The notes below the pieces were generated by a model. It was not told the origin of the DNA. It ran no database searches and saw only the letters and a program-made list of their open reading frames with translations. This document shows, in pieces, positions 1 through 8,067 of a DNA stretch of 64,000 bases. The DNA is from Fictibacillus halophilus (GTDB taxonomy: Bacteria > Bacillota > Bacilli > Bacillales > Fictibacillaceae): assembly GCF_016401385.1 (NCBI RefSeq), contig NZ_JAEACF010000001.1:744001-808000 (forward strand), written 5' to 3'. Made by a program: the position numbers and the translations under genes. The first letter of the stretch is position 1. Every line of letters begins with the position of its first letter.

Positions 1-48
1 TGTGGAAACGGTCATGCAGATATGGTATCAAAACTTGTTGTAAAATAA
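1..48 (+). CDS. 3' end of a gene cut by the window edge
   Basis: Two overlapping frames run in from the left edge and both stop just before a strong terminator: one ends with TAA at 46-48, the other with TAA at 41-43. Only about 13-15 residues are visible in either, so neither frame nor product can be decided. The terminator directly after shows that a plus-strand transcription unit ends here. Confidence 0.35.
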   Translation, partial: CGNGHADMVSKLVVK

Positions 49-54
49 ATAATC

Positions 55-84
55 AGCCTCTAGCTTTTTAGCTAGAGGCTTTAA
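55..84. terminator. bidirectional terminator
   Basis: A perfect 10-bp stem (AGCCTCTAGC / GCTAGAGGCT) with a six-base loop is flanked by T-rich sequence on one side and A-rich sequence on the other. It can end both the incoming plus-strand gene and the minus-strand gene that stops at 85. Confidence 0.85.
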
Positions 85-807
85 TTATAACTTTTTAATC
101 TGCAGAAGTTCCTTATTGTAAGTAACTTCACTACTAGTAGAGGCCCATAGATTACCTAATAATCTTGGCATCATTTGGTCTGAAGGAATCAAACCTTTGT
201 GATGTAGAAAGTGTTCAAAATACAAAAGATAGAGCCAAGAAGAAGTAGGGATAAGTATATTTTGAGCAAATTCGTGACTTTCCGTTATCGTTGCAAAAGA
301 ATGAGATTCCCAGCCTGAAATAAATCGAGTGCGTTTGCCGTTCAGCTTAGATTCTATGTAATGAATAGAGTGTGCAACTTGTGGGTCATCATCACCATCA
401 GCATGTGCTAGTCTTGATTGAAAATCTAATGACACGGAATCAATATCCTCTACTTCAGCGATGACATGGCATAACGCCTTATCATAATGAGTGTTTAACG
501 GAGTCCACTTGTTTCGCTGAAGCAACTCTACAAATGGTAGTTGTTCAATGGGAATATCATTGTACGGCGGGGGAAAGAGCTGTCTGCCATACTTGATCTC
601 GTGAAGCGTTTTTCTTTCAAAAGAAGTACACACATACCACGTATCTTTTTCGTCCTTAATTAAACGTTCACCAGATTCCAAGGAATATGCGGTGTACAAC
701 CCTTTTTTTGAGATTTCATAAGAGGGCAATTCCTCCTCGTGCAATTCACTCAATGTTTCATCATCAGGCTGTTCGATCCCAGCCATTACAAAAGTTGTAA
801 TCCGCAT
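85..807 (-). CDS. unrecognised 240-aa protein
   Basis: I do not recognise this protein. It is a soluble, acidic 240-residue product without signal peptide, membrane segment or cysteine motif. It has a charged N-terminus, a Pro/Tyr-rich stretch near residues 80-90, an Asp-rich patch (DGDDDP) near 140 and an aromatic Trp/Tyr/His-rich segment near 190-205. The ATG at 807 is preceded by AGGAATAGGAT, a fair ribosome site. It lies 15 bp behind the small membrane-protein gene ending at 823 and is probably cotranscribed with it, then stops on the shared terminator at 55-84. The smooth reading frame and ordinary codon use support a real gene, but no function can be assigned. Confidence 0.7.
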   Translation of the reverse strand: MRITTFVMAGIEQPDDETLSELHEEELPSYEISKKGLYTAYSLESGERLIKDEKDTWYVCTSFERKTLHEIKYGRQLFPPPYNDIPIEQLPFVELLQRNKWTPLNTHYDKALCHVIAEVEDIDSVSLDFQSRLAHADGDDDPQVAHSIHYIESKLNGKRTRFISGWESHSFATITESHEFAQNILIPTSSWLYLLYFEHFLHHKGLIPSDQMMPRLLGNLWASTSSEVTYNKELLQIKKL

Positions 808-822
808 AGTTATCCTATTCCT

Positions 823-1104
823 TTAGTTTTTTATTTTCTTAAAGGTATCTTTTAAATCAGTGAATCCTTGTTTAACAGCTGTAAAACTATTTTTCTTTTG
901 GTAAATGTCGTACCTTAAGTAATCCTTCTTTTCTTGAAGAAGTTGCTGCTGTGTTTTTACATCATTCATCCGAGCGGTGATGCTGTCACCTGTACTCTTC
1001 ATTTGTTGAACAGTACCCATTGATTCTTTCATAGCCTTAATTCCTGGAATTAAAATAAAAAGAGCTGCAGCTGCGCATACAGCTAAGAAAATCCATAACC
1101 ACAT
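823..1104 (-). CDS. small membrane-anchored coiled-coil protein
   Basis: The product is about 93 residues. It begins with one hydrophobic helix (roughly residues 2-24, rich in Leu/Ala/Trp) followed by a Lys/Gln/Asp-rich stretch that looks helical or coiled-coil. That is the shape of small YtxH/DUF948-like envelope proteins, but no family is certain. The open frame extends to a TTG at 1122, but that codon overlaps the Shine-Dalgarno GGAGG (1116-1120); the ATG at 1104, 11 bases after it, is the better start. It sits just upstream of the unrecognised gene 85-807 on the same strand, so the two probably form an operon. Confidence 0.7.
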   Translation of the reverse strand: MWLWIFLAVCAAAALFILIPGIKAMKESMGTVQQMKSTGDSITARMNDVKTQQQLLQEKKDYLRYDIYQKKNSFTAVKQGFTDLKDTFKKIKN

Positions 1105-1169
1105 CAATACAATCGCCTCCAATCAATCTATCTATACTAAATTACCCGAAATTGATCAAGAAAAAACAA

Positions 1170-1197
1170 AAAATCGAGGGAAGAAAGCCTCGATTTT
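1170..1197 (-). terminator. terminator of the siderophore permease operon
   Basis: AAAATCGAGG pairs with CCTCGATTTT around an eight-base loop, and an A/T-rich tract follows on the minus strand. The stem overlaps the stop codon of the FhuF-like gene. Confidence 0.8.
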
Positions 1198-1954
1198 ATC
1201 GCTTTGGACAAGTAGAACAACAAGTCCCGTTTTCTGTTTTGTAATAAAGGCAGCACGTCTTACGGGTCTTAGTAGGTCCGCAGCCGATCGGAGCTGTAAA
1301 ACGATGGAATGGGTTCTTCGTTAACCCAAAATGAAATGCTGGTGCTTCCATAAAGAATGCATAATCTTCTTGAATTCTTCTTTTAACTTCTGCCGGATGT
1401 TCTTCTGTTAACCACGTTTCATAAACCCACCGTATGTAGATCCAAGCGTTCTCCCAAAGTGTTGCTTTTGAGATGCGTGCCGTACTTGCTATATGATTCA
1501 ACATGACTGACATGTTCTCTTTAAAAAGTGTTTCTATGACAGAAGAACGCCAGTCCACTCTAAATTCGTCAGCAATGCGAGCTGATGCGTCTTTCAGTGT
1601 GAATGATGGAAGCCACATGCTGTCGGAGTTGTGATCGATAAGATAGACATTTTTTATGTTCATATCAAATGACTTGTTAAGGATGGTCATGCCATATAAA
1701 CAAGAAGTTAAACTGCAATACGCATATCGTTTAAAGAATAGAGAGGCCGTTACAGGGCGTTTGTTCGAACCGATACGTGGTCCTGTTTGATCCAAAAATT
1801 GCAGTAGATTATCAGCGTTCAACAATTGTTCGGCAGACACGACAACTTCATTCTCATATGGCGCTTGAAAAGAGAAGCGATAGTTCGAACTGATATGGTT
1901 TTTTTCTTCTGCTGTCCAACCGTTTGACTTAGGCGTACTGAGGAGTATTGACAT
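1196..1954 (-). CDS. FhuF-type ferric-siderophore reductase
   Basis: The C-terminus carries Cys-Cys-x10-Cys-x2-Cys, the [2Fe-2S] ligand pattern of the FhuF/ferric reductase family. These cytoplasmic proteins reduce Fe(III) in imported siderophores so that iron can be released. The rest is a soluble protein of about 252 residues, normal for the family. The frame opens at 1978, but the ATG at 1954 follows GGAAAGGGGCGAG at good spacing and is preferred. This start lies inside the end of the upstream ATPase gene, giving a 26-bp overlap and implying translational coupling. As the last gene of the ATPase-permease operon it should be Fur-controlled. Family is confident; the siderophore is not known. 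Confidence 0.82.
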   Translation of the reverse strand: MSILLSTPKSNGWTAEEKNHISSNYRFSFQAPYENEVVVSAEQLLNADNLLQFLDQTGPRIGSNKRPVTASLFFKRYAYCSLTSCLYGMTILNKSFDMNIKNVYLIDHNSDSMWLPSFTLKDASARIADEFRVDWRSSVIETLFKENMSVMLNHIASTARISKATLWENAWIYIRWVYETWLTEEHPAEVKRRIQEDYAFFMEAPAFHFGLTKNPFHRFTAPIGCGPTKTRKTCCLYYKTENGTCCSTCPKR

Positions 1955-2747
1955 GTCGAACGACTCGCCCCTTTCCATATGGAATACACATTGGTGTGCC
2001 GAAAACTGGATCAGGAATTACAGTGCTCGACATTTGGAATACATCTTCTACTAATTGTTCGTTCATAATTTCTTCAGGTGCACCCTGTGCGTAGACGGTT
2101 TTATCCTGAATCGCTACAATATGATGAGCATAACGGCAAGCAAGATTCAAATCATGAAGCACCATAACTATTGTTCGCTTTTCTTTTTCATTTAACTCAA
2201 ACAGCAGATCGAGAATCTCAATTTGATGAGTCATGTCTAAGTAAGTAGTAGGTTCATCTAAGAGAATGGTATCTGTTCCTTGAGCTAGTGTCATAGCGAT
2301 CCAAGCACGTTGACGCTGTCCACCTGAAAGTGAATCTACCGGTGTTTCCATAAAAGGAATAAGATTTGTCGCACGAAGCGCGTTCATCACGGCTTCTTCG
2401 TCTTCTTTTGACCATTGTTGCAACCATGATTGATAAGGAAAGCGCCCTTGCTTAACGAGCTGCAGTACAGTTAATCCTTCAGGAGCAATTGGTCCTTGCG
2501 GCAGGATTGCTAGTTCTTTTGCAACTTGCTTGGTAGAACGTTTTGCAACATCTTTTCCATTTAACAGTACATGACCGTGTTTCGGAGTTAGCAGTCGAGC
2601 CATTGAACGTAACAGAGTGGATTTTCCACAACCATTGCTTCCGATTAAGACGGTGATTTTACCTTTTGGAATCTGCAGGTTTAACTCGTCGATAATCGGG
2701 TCTTTTCCATAAGCTAATGTTAGGTTAGAGGTTGTTATTACAGCCAT
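1929..2747 (-). CDS. iron-siderophore ABC transporter ATPase (FecE/YusV type)
   Basis: This 272-residue ATPase powers import of ferric siderophores. It has Walker A GSNGCGKST at 36-44, signature LSGGQ at 140-144, Walker B ILLDEP at 161-166 and a switch histidine in VLHDLN. Length and sequence fit the FhuC/FecE class; B. subtilis YusV, which serves several siderophore permeases, is the closest kind I recall. AGGAGTGGATG precedes the ATG at 2747. The gene lies 16 bp after the permease gene ending at 2764, and its 3' end overlaps the reductase gene. The two permeases, this ATPase and the reductase form one minus-strand operon. Confidence 0.92.
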   Translation of the reverse strand: MAVITTSNLTLAYGKDPIIDELNLQIPKGKITVLIGSNGCGKSTLLRSMARLLTPKHGHVLLNGKDVAKRSTKQVAKELAILPQGPIAPEGLTVLQLVKQGRFPYQSWLQQWSKEDEEAVMNALRATNLIPFMETPVDSLSGGQRQRAWIAMTLAQGTDTILLDEPTTYLDMTHQIEILDLLFELNEKEKRTIVMVLHDLNLACRYAHHIVAIQDKTVYAQGAPEEIMNEQLVEDVFQMSSTVIPDPVFGTPMCIPYGKGRVVRHVNTPQYA

Positions 2748-2763
2748 CTGTCATCCACTCCTG

Positions 2764-3807
2764 TTATTGGTTTTTAAATAAAAGATAGATAAAGTAGGGA
2801 GCACCGATCGCCGCCGTAAAAACACCGGCCGGTACTTCTAATGGTGAGAACAAAGTACGTCCGGCAAGGTCAGCCAATACGACCATAATACCCCCGATTA
2901 AAGCCGAAGCTGGGAACAAGCCGCCGAACGATGAGCCTGAGATTCTTCTAGCGATATGTGGTCCGATAAGTCCAACAAAGCCCATTGCCCCTGCAAATGC
3001 TACCGCTGAACCAGCAAGAGCTGTACATACCATAAGCAGTAAGAATCGTTCACGGTGAACGGAGATTCCTGCTCCTTTAGTAAGGTCATCACCGAATCCT
3101 TGAATGTTCAAACGGCGGACGAGAAGGACTAAGATTGGAATCAATCCAATAAACCAAGGCAGCAATGCTTTTACTTCGTTCCAGGAAGTACCGTACACCG
3201 TTCCAGTAAGCCATATAGTGGCTTGACTCGCTCTATAGATCGGTCCCATGAGCATCATGAGCGTTGTTAGGGCCTGTAATAAAGCCATGAGGCCGATTCC
3301 TATTAATATGAGGCGGATAGGTGTAACCCCGTCTTTCCAAGCTAATGCATAGATCAAGAAAGCGACGATAGTAGCGCCACCAAATGCAAACAGTGGTAAA
3401 TAATTGATACTTAATAAAAGATTGTTTGAGTCATCACTGAACATAGTCAGAAAGGCAACTGCAGCAAAACCTGCCCCACCGGTTATTCCGATCATATCGG
3501 GAGATGCTAAAGGGTTTCGGATAATACCTTGCAGGATGGCACCTGAAAGAGCAAGTGAGGCTCCTGCAATGAACGCGACTAAAACCCTTGGCAGTCTAAA
3601 TTCAGTAATGATGAGCTGATTAATATCAAGCCCAGTTCCGATTAATGCATTGAACACATCCCACGGTGCGATATACATATCACCGACACCGATACTTATT
3701 AGCATGGCAGCTACTGCTGCGAATGTTAGGGCAATTATGCTAACAGTCGTTTTTTTATCAATTAAAAAAGAAAATGATTTTCGCTGTAAGACCCAGTACT
3801 TTCTCAT
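2764..3807 (-). CDS. iron-siderophore ABC transporter permease, FecCD family (YfhA-like)
   Basis: This polytopic protein of 347 residues has about nine hydrophobic segments and the FecCD hallmarks: Arg-Leu-Pro-Arg near residue 92, the GAxLALSGAILQ helix, and the cytoplasmic loop GLIGPHIAR that couples to the ATPase. It should form the membrane channel with the permease encoded just upstream. The ATG at 3807 overlaps the TGA of that gene by four bases, so the two are translationally coupled. In B. subtilis, YfiZ-YfhA with the receptor YfiY takes up schizokinen-type hydroxamates; this arrangement resembles that set, but the substrate is inferred only from likeness and layout. Confidence 0.9.
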   Translation of the reverse strand: MRKYWVLQRKSFSFLIDKKTTVSIIALTFAAVAAMLISIGVGDMYIAPWDVFNALIGTGLDINQLIITEFRLPRVLVAFIAGASLALSGAILQGIIRNPLASPDMIGITGGAGFAAVAFLTMFSDDSNNLLLSINYLPLFAFGGATIVAFLIYALAWKDGVTPIRLILIGIGLMALLQALTTLMMLMGPIYRASQATIWLTGTVYGTSWNEVKALLPWFIGLIPILVLLVRRLNIQGFGDDLTKGAGISVHRERFLLLMVCTALAGSAVAFAGAMGFVGLIGPHIARRISGSSFGGLFPASALIGGIMVVLADLAGRTLFSPLEVPAGVFTAAIGAPYFIYLLFKNQ

Positions 3808-4814
3808 TTTTGAAAAATTCCTTTTCGAACAATATATATGAAGAATGGTGTACCGATAAGAGCTGTTACAACTCCAACAGGTGCTTCTTCAGGCATGATA
3901 ATATAACGTGCGCCGATATCTGCAACGACGAGCATAATGCCACCGATAATAGCAGAGTATGGCACGATCCAGCGGTGATCATTTCCGACGAGATATCTAG
4001 CAAAATGAGGAACAACAATACCTATGAAACTGATAGGGCCGGCTATTGCAACTGATCCTCCAGCTAGTATGATAACCATGAGTGCTGCCGCTAGTTTAAA
4101 AACGACTGTTTTTTGACCTAAACTGATGGCAACATCTTCACCAAGTGCAAAGGCGTTTAACTGCCTTGATAATAAGATGGAAATCACCCAAGCGATAACA
4201 AGTGCCGGTAAAACAGCTGCTAGCATAGAAAGTTTTCTTCCTTCTACTGAACCGGCTAGCCAGAATAGAACTTCATCTAGTGCTTTTTCATTGGTGACGA
4301 GCATTCCTTGCGTGAGAGATGCAAAAAGAGCGGCCATAACAGCTCCGGCTAGTGTTAATTTGACGGGTGTAAGTCCACCTTGACCAGCAGAACCTAATGC
4401 GTAAGCCAATCCTGCAGCGACTGCAGCTCCTAAGAAACCGATCCACATAAATTGCTGTATAGAAGAGATTCCGAGGAACGTAACACCAAAAACAATAAAG
4501 AATCCAGCACCGGCATTAACACCAAATATATCTGGAGATGCAATTGGATTTCGAGTTAGCGCTTGCATGAGGACTCCGGCAATACCTAAAGAGATTCCAA
4601 CAGCCATACCTACAAGTGAACGCGGAACTCGAGAAAGTTGAATAATTAAATGTTCGTTCGAACCGTTAAAAGCCGTATATGCTTCAATGGCTTGTTTGAG
4701 TGAAGTGTTCGTATAACCTAGCACAACGCTCATGACCATTATAATGAGCGCAATCATTATGCCAATGATTAGCCCGGCTGTCTTAGTTTTATTTCCGTAT
4801 AATATTCCGTTCAT
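3804..4814 (-). CDS. iron-siderophore ABC transporter permease, FecCD family (YfiZ-like)
   Basis: This 336-residue membrane protein has the FecCD features: LSRVPRSLVGMAVGISLG near the N-terminus, GVNAGAG, and the ATPase-contact loop GIVVPHFAR. It is the first gene of the minus-strand uptake operon and pairs with the permease starting at 3807. The ATG at 4814 follows AGAGGCTCTG, a modest ribosome site. Upstream lie a sigma-A-like promoter (TTGACA, 17 bp, TAAACT) and a Fur-like box, back to back with the receptor promoter, so both arms should be switched on together by iron shortage. Together with the receptor it resembles B. subtilis YfiZ/YfhA/YfiY. Confidence 0.9.
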   Translation of the reverse strand: MNGILYGNKTKTAGLIIGIMIALIIMVMSVVLGYTNTSLKQAIEAYTAFNGSNEHLIIQLSRVPRSLVGMAVGISLGIAGVLMQALTRNPIASPDIFGVNAGAGFFIVFGVTFLGISSIQQFMWIGFLGAAVAAGLAYALGSAGQGGLTPVKLTLAGAVMAALFASLTQGMLVTNEKALDEVLFWLAGSVEGRKLSMLAAVLPALVIAWVISILLSRQLNAFALGEDVAISLGQKTVVFKLAAALMVIILAGGSVAIAGPISFIGIVVPHFARYLVGNDHRWIVPYSAIIGGIMLVVADIGARYIIMPEEAPVGVVTALIGTPFFIYIVRKGIFQK

Positions 4815-4832
4815 CAGAGCCTCTTTTAATAA

Positions 4833-4847
4833 TGAAAGTTATTCTCA
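4833..4847. promoter_or_regulatory. Fur-like box before the permease operon
   Basis: TGAAAGTTATTCTCA fits the Bacillus 7-1-7 Fur consensus TGATAATNATTATCA with several mismatches. It lies 19-33 bp upstream of the permease start codon and just downstream of its predicted -10. Confidence 0.55.
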
Positions 4848-4853
4848 TTTATC

Positions 4854-4882
4854 AGTTTAAAAGTAAAGTAGGGTTCTGTCAA
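4854..4882 (-). promoter_or_regulatory. sigma-A-type promoter of the permease operon
   Basis: On the minus strand TTGACA (4882-4877) is separated by exactly 17 bp from TAAACT (4859-4854). The -35 is perfect and the -10 matches 4 of 6. The divergent receptor promoter begins only about 30 bp away. Confidence 0.6.
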
Positions 4883-4888
4883 TGACTT

Positions 4889-4903
4889 TGAAAATCATTA
4901 TCA
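4889..4903. promoter_or_regulatory. strong Fur box in the divergent iron promoter region
   Basis: TGAAAATCATTATCA differs from the Bacillus Fur 7-1-7 consensus at one defined position. It sits between the two divergent promoters, upstream of both -35 elements, where bound Fur could repress both. Confidence 0.8.
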
Positions 4904-4911
4904 TTTAGTTG

Positions 4912-4940
4912 TTGACAACGTATTCATTAAATATTATGAT
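4912..4940 (+). promoter_or_regulatory. sigma-A promoter of the siderophore-receptor gene
   Basis: TTGACA (4912-4917), a 17-bp spacer and TATGAT (4935-4940) form a near-consensus promoter. Fur boxes lie immediately upstream (4889-4903) and downstream (4953-4967). Confidence 0.85.
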
Positions 4941-4952
4941 ACGAATTGTAAT

Positions 4953-4967
4953 TGATTCTCATTATCA
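4953..4967. promoter_or_regulatory. Fur box over the receptor gene's initial transcribed region
   Basis: TGATTCTCATTATCA matches the Fur 7-1-7 consensus except at two positions. It lies just after the predicted transcription start of the receptor gene, a usual place for iron repression. Confidence 0.75.
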
Positions 4968-4997
4968 TTTACTTATAAAAAGGGGAGAGAAAACAGA

Positions 4998-5954
4998 ATG
5001 AAAAGAATTACATACAAATGGCTTGCATTCGCAGCTGTGTTAACATTAATGCTTGCATTAGCAGCTTGCGGCGGAAAAGATAAAGCAAAAGAAGAAAAAT
5101 CAGAAGGATCTTCTGAGTCCTATAAAATAGAACATGCGATGGGTACAACAGAAGTTAAAGAAAACAAGCGAGTAGTTGTCTTAACAAACGAAGGTACTGA
5201 AGCAGCACTTGCTCTTGGCGTTAAACCGGTTGGAGCCGTTAAATCTTGGTTAGGTGATCCTTGGTATGATCACATTAAGGATGACATGAAAGGCGTAGAA
5301 GTCGTAGGTGACGAGAGTGCTGTAAACGTTGAGAAGATTGCAGCTTTAAAGCCTGACTTAATTATCGGAAACAAGCAGCGTCAAGAGAAACAATATGACG
5401 AACTAAACAAGATTGCACCAACTGTATTTGCAGAAGAGCTTCGTGGTGATTGGAAGATCAACTTCGAACTTTATGCAAAAGCTGTAGATAAAGAAGAAAA
5501 AGGAAAAGAAGTTCTAGCTGCATTCGACAAGCGTATTGAAGATATTAAGAAAGAGGCAGCAGATCAATTAAAAACAGAAGTTTCAGTGGTTCGTTTCTTG
5601 CCAGGAACATCTCGTATCTATCACAAAGATTCTTTCTCTGGTGTAATTCTTGATCAAATTGGATTTGCTCGTCCTGGTGATCAAAACAAGGATGATTTTA
5701 TGGAAGAAGTAACGCAAGAACGCATTCCAGATATGAATGGTGACATTCTGTTCTACTTCACTTATGAAGAAGGCGACGGAAAAGCGACTGAAACAGAAAA
5801 AGAATGGACAGGCAATCCGCTTTGGAAGAACCTTGAAGTTGTAAAAGAAGATAAAGCATACAAAGTAAGTGATGCAATTTGGAATACAGCTGGCGGTGTA
5901 AAAGCGGCAAACTTAATGCTAGATGATCTTGAAAAGTATTTCTTAGAAAAATAA
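4998..5954 (+). CDS. ferric-siderophore-binding lipoprotein (YfiY-like)
   Basis: A 318-residue extracytoplasmic receptor that captures ferric siderophore and delivers it to the permeases encoded divergently. It has a lipoprotein signal peptide with lipobox LAAC (Cys about residue 24), a charged linker and then the two-lobed periplasmic-binding fold of the FhuD/FepB class (KRVVVLTNEGTEAALALG near 60; KPDLIIGNKQ near 120). GGGGAGAG precedes the ATG. Promoter and two Fur boxes lie directly upstream, so expression should rise in low iron. B. subtilis YfiY, a schizokinen/arthrobactin receptor, is the closest I recall; the ligand remains inferred. Confidence 0.9.
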   Translation: MKRITYKWLAFAAVLTLMLALAACGGKDKAKEEKSEGSSESYKIEHAMGTTEVKENKRVVVLTNEGTEAALALGVKPVGAVKSWLGDPWYDHIKDDMKGVEVVGDESAVNVEKIAALKPDLIIGNKQRQEKQYDELNKIAPTVFAEELRGDWKINFELYAKAVDKEEKGKEVLAAFDKRIEDIKKEAADQLKTEVSVVRFLPGTSRIYHKDSFSGVILDQIGFARPGDQNKDDFMEEVTQERIPDMNGDILFYFTYEEGDGKATETEKEWTGNPLWKNLEVVKEDKAYKVSDAIWNTAGGVKAANLMLDDLEKYFLEK

Positions 5955-5966
5955 TTTATGTAATGA

Positions 5967-5997
5967 GGGGAGCGAACATTCGCTTCCTTTTTTTATA
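5967..5997 (+). terminator. terminator of the siderophore-receptor gene
   Basis: GGGAGCGA and TCGCTTCC form a stem around a short loop, followed by a run of seven T residues. Confidence 0.85.
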
Positions 5998-6028
5998 AAG
6001 TGCTGTTTTAGTATTTATTGTGGCTTTC

Positions 6029-6100
6029 GAAAGTAGTTGTTTTCCATTGCAGGTTGCTCGCTTTGCGCGGGAATGAACGAACCACTTCCACTTTCACGCG
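6029..6100 (+). repeat. dispersed intergenic repeat, copy A
   Basis: The stretch contains AAAGTAGTTG, then TTTCCATTGCAGG and TTGCTCGCTTTGCGCGGG. Related sequence occurs at 38063-38119 (inverted), 41277-41336 and, weakly, 46211-46236. It lies in a 350-bp gap without a gene; the rest of that gap (6100-6300) shows no convincing ORF or RNA. Confidence 0.65.
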
Positions 6101-6303
6101 CTTTTCCTTTCTTCAAGCGCACGTTTATTCATTTCACGACAGTTGCTGCATTTTAGCGCGCAGCACACTGTTATCAGCTTTTATTAGGTGTTAGGTACGT
6201 ACATAAACCTGGCTACTAAATCCTTCAATTAGTGATCGTTGTTACCACCGATCTTCCTTATAATGAATGTAAAAAGATAGAAGTTATAGGGGAAGAAAAC
6301 ATT

Positions 6304-7527
6304 ATGAAGTTATCTGGGGAGATTTTTCGCAATAAAAGCTTTCTTTACTTTTGGTTAAGCTCGATATTAGCGGCCATGGGCGACAGTATTTTTATGATTA
6401 CACTAATGTGGCTGCTCGTTCAGCTATCAGGATCACCTGTTATTGTAGGAACATACATATTGCTTGTGACAATGACCAAGTTTTCGTTTATTCTTTTTGG
6501 CGGAGCGGTTGTTGACCGGTTCTCGGTAAGAAAACTCCTAATCGGTTCTGCTTTGGGAAGAGGAGCTATCTTGTTGTTGATATTTCTAGTCATCTCTTAC
6601 ACACAGCCGCCTATCTACTATTTCTACATCACAGGTGTCCTCTTTGGGCTGATTGATGCGATAAGTGAACCAGCGGGTATCACTTTTAGAACACGTCTCG
6701 TACCTGAAAAGCATTATACACAATCGATGAGCCTTATTATGATGGCAGGTCAGGCTTCTGGAGTAGTTGGCCCACTTTTAGGAGCCATGCTTTACGCCCT
6801 TTATGGGGCTAAAATGGCTTTTCTAATAAATGGAGTGGCATTCTTCGTCGCTGCGGGATTGTTTCTTTTTATAAAGGTAAAAGAGGTAAACAACGAAAAA
6901 GAGCACTCATCTTTCTTTATGGGCATTAAAGAAGGATTCACGTTTTTTATTAATACCCCTGTACTGGCAACCATGGCAGTATTCGCTTTCTTTGCTAACG
7001 CGGCTGTAGGAGCAGTGATGGTCAGCCTGCCGTTTCTAATGAAAGATTTAGACTTTGGCATTAAAGGGTATGGTTGGGCACAAACTTCACTTGCTATAGG
7101 AAGTGTAGTTGCTGCTGTTGTGTTCTCTTTATTTGTTATTCATAAACCAAAACCATATATGACGCTTTTAATATGTTTTCTGCAAGGTGCCAGCATTGTT
7201 TTGATAGGATTTTTTTCAAAGGAGCTAGCCATTTTGTTATTGCTTCTTTCGTTTGTAGGTTTTTTTGAAGCAGCTGTTAACGTCATTGCTCCAAGCGTGA
7301 ATCATGCGCTTATTCCTCCTAAGCTCTTTGGCCGTGTGATCGGAATTATGGTGATTATTATGGGGATTTCAGAACCGATTGCAGCAGGGACAGCAGGACT
7401 TCTTATTGAAAAAATAGGGGCTACTGATGTTTTTGTATGGGGAGGTTTAATGGAGATGTTAGTGGCAATAATTGTGTTTTCTCTTCCGTTTATACGCAAC
7501 TATAAACCAGAAGATAAGCGTTCTTAA
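6304..7527 (+). CDS. MFS efflux transporter (MFS_3 / macrolide-efflux type)
   Basis: This integral membrane protein of about 407 residues has twelve predicted helices and the look of the MefA-like branch: GDSIFMITLMWLLVQLSGSP near the start and the motif-A-like loop GGAVVDRFSVRKLL between helices 2 and 3. The family exports drugs or small metabolites by proton antiport. The frame opens at 6232, but the ATG at 6304 follows AGGGGAAG at proper distance and is preferred. Some members next to iron-uptake genes export siderophores; position after a Fur-regulated receptor permits that idea, but no Fur box was seen at this promoter and a repeat-containing gap separates them. Confidence 0.8.
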   Translation: MKLSGEIFRNKSFLYFWLSSILAAMGDSIFMITLMWLLVQLSGSPVIVGTYILLVTMTKFSFILFGGAVVDRFSVRKLLIGSALGRGAILLLIFLVISYTQPPIYYFYITGVLFGLIDAISEPAGITFRTRLVPEKHYTQSMSLIMMAGQASGVVGPLLGAMLYALYGAKMAFLINGVAFFVAAGLFLFIKVKEVNNEKEHSSFFMGIKEGFTFFINTPVLATMAVFAFFANAAVGAVMVSLPFLMKDLDFGIKGYGWAQTSLAIGSVVAAVVFSLFVIHKPKPYMTLLICFLQGASIVLIGFFSKELAILLLLLSFVGFFEAAVNVIAPSVNHALIPPKLFGRVIGIMVIIMGISEPIAAGTAGLLIEKIGATDVFVWGGLMEMLVAIIVFSLPFIRNYKPEDKRS

Positions 7528-7633
7528 TATGTACACATTTTGTCTACAGAAATGCCATATTTTTTCCAAGGGAATGAAAGAAATAAACATAATGTATTAG
7601 TAAGCAATAAATTTATTCCTGGAGGTTTTTACA

Positions 7634-8056
7634 ATGTATAAAAAACCGTCATTAGAAAAGGAACTGCAGCAACGTGAGATCTTAATGAAAGACGAGCAAA
7701 CAAATGCTTGGTTTTACGAAGATCACATTACAGCTATTGTTAACCGTGCCCGTAAAGAAGGTGCATTTGATGATCTAGAAGGCTTAGGTAAGCCCCTTAA
7801 CCTGGATGAAGATCTTACGTATAATCCCGAGAAGCGTCTTCATAAAGTAATGAAAGATAATAACATTCTCCCGAGTTGGGTGAAACTTGGTCAAGAGATA
7901 GACGTACTAAAAGAGGAACTAAAAACCTATACCGTAGAATTCAACATCAAAAAGACCGTAGAGACCATTAACAAAAAAGTCTTTCAGTATAACTTAACTT
8001 GTCCACCTAGTGCACAACGGATGAAGATAAATCTGGAGGACGTCTTGAATAAATAA
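7634..8056 (+). CDS. DUF1992 / DnaJ-homologue subfamily C member 28-like domain protein
   Basis: A soluble 140-residue protein with the DUF1992 signature: WFYEDHITAIVNRARKEGAF followed by DDLEGLGKPL, then PSWVKLGQEID. The family is widespread in bacteria and shares a conserved domain with DNAJC28, but it lacks the J domain itself and its role is unknown. The ATG follows CTGGAGG with seven-base spacing. The cupin gene starts 11 bp after its stop, so the two are probably cotranscribed. Confidence 0.85.
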   Translation: MYKKPSLEKELQQREILMKDEQTNAWFYEDHITAIVNRARKEGAFDDLEGLGKPLNLDEDLTYNPEKRLHKVMKDNNILPSWVKLGQEIDVLKEELKTYTVEFNIKKTVETINKKVFQYNLTCPPSAQRMKINLEDVLNK

Positions 8057-8067
8057 TTGGAGGGTGT

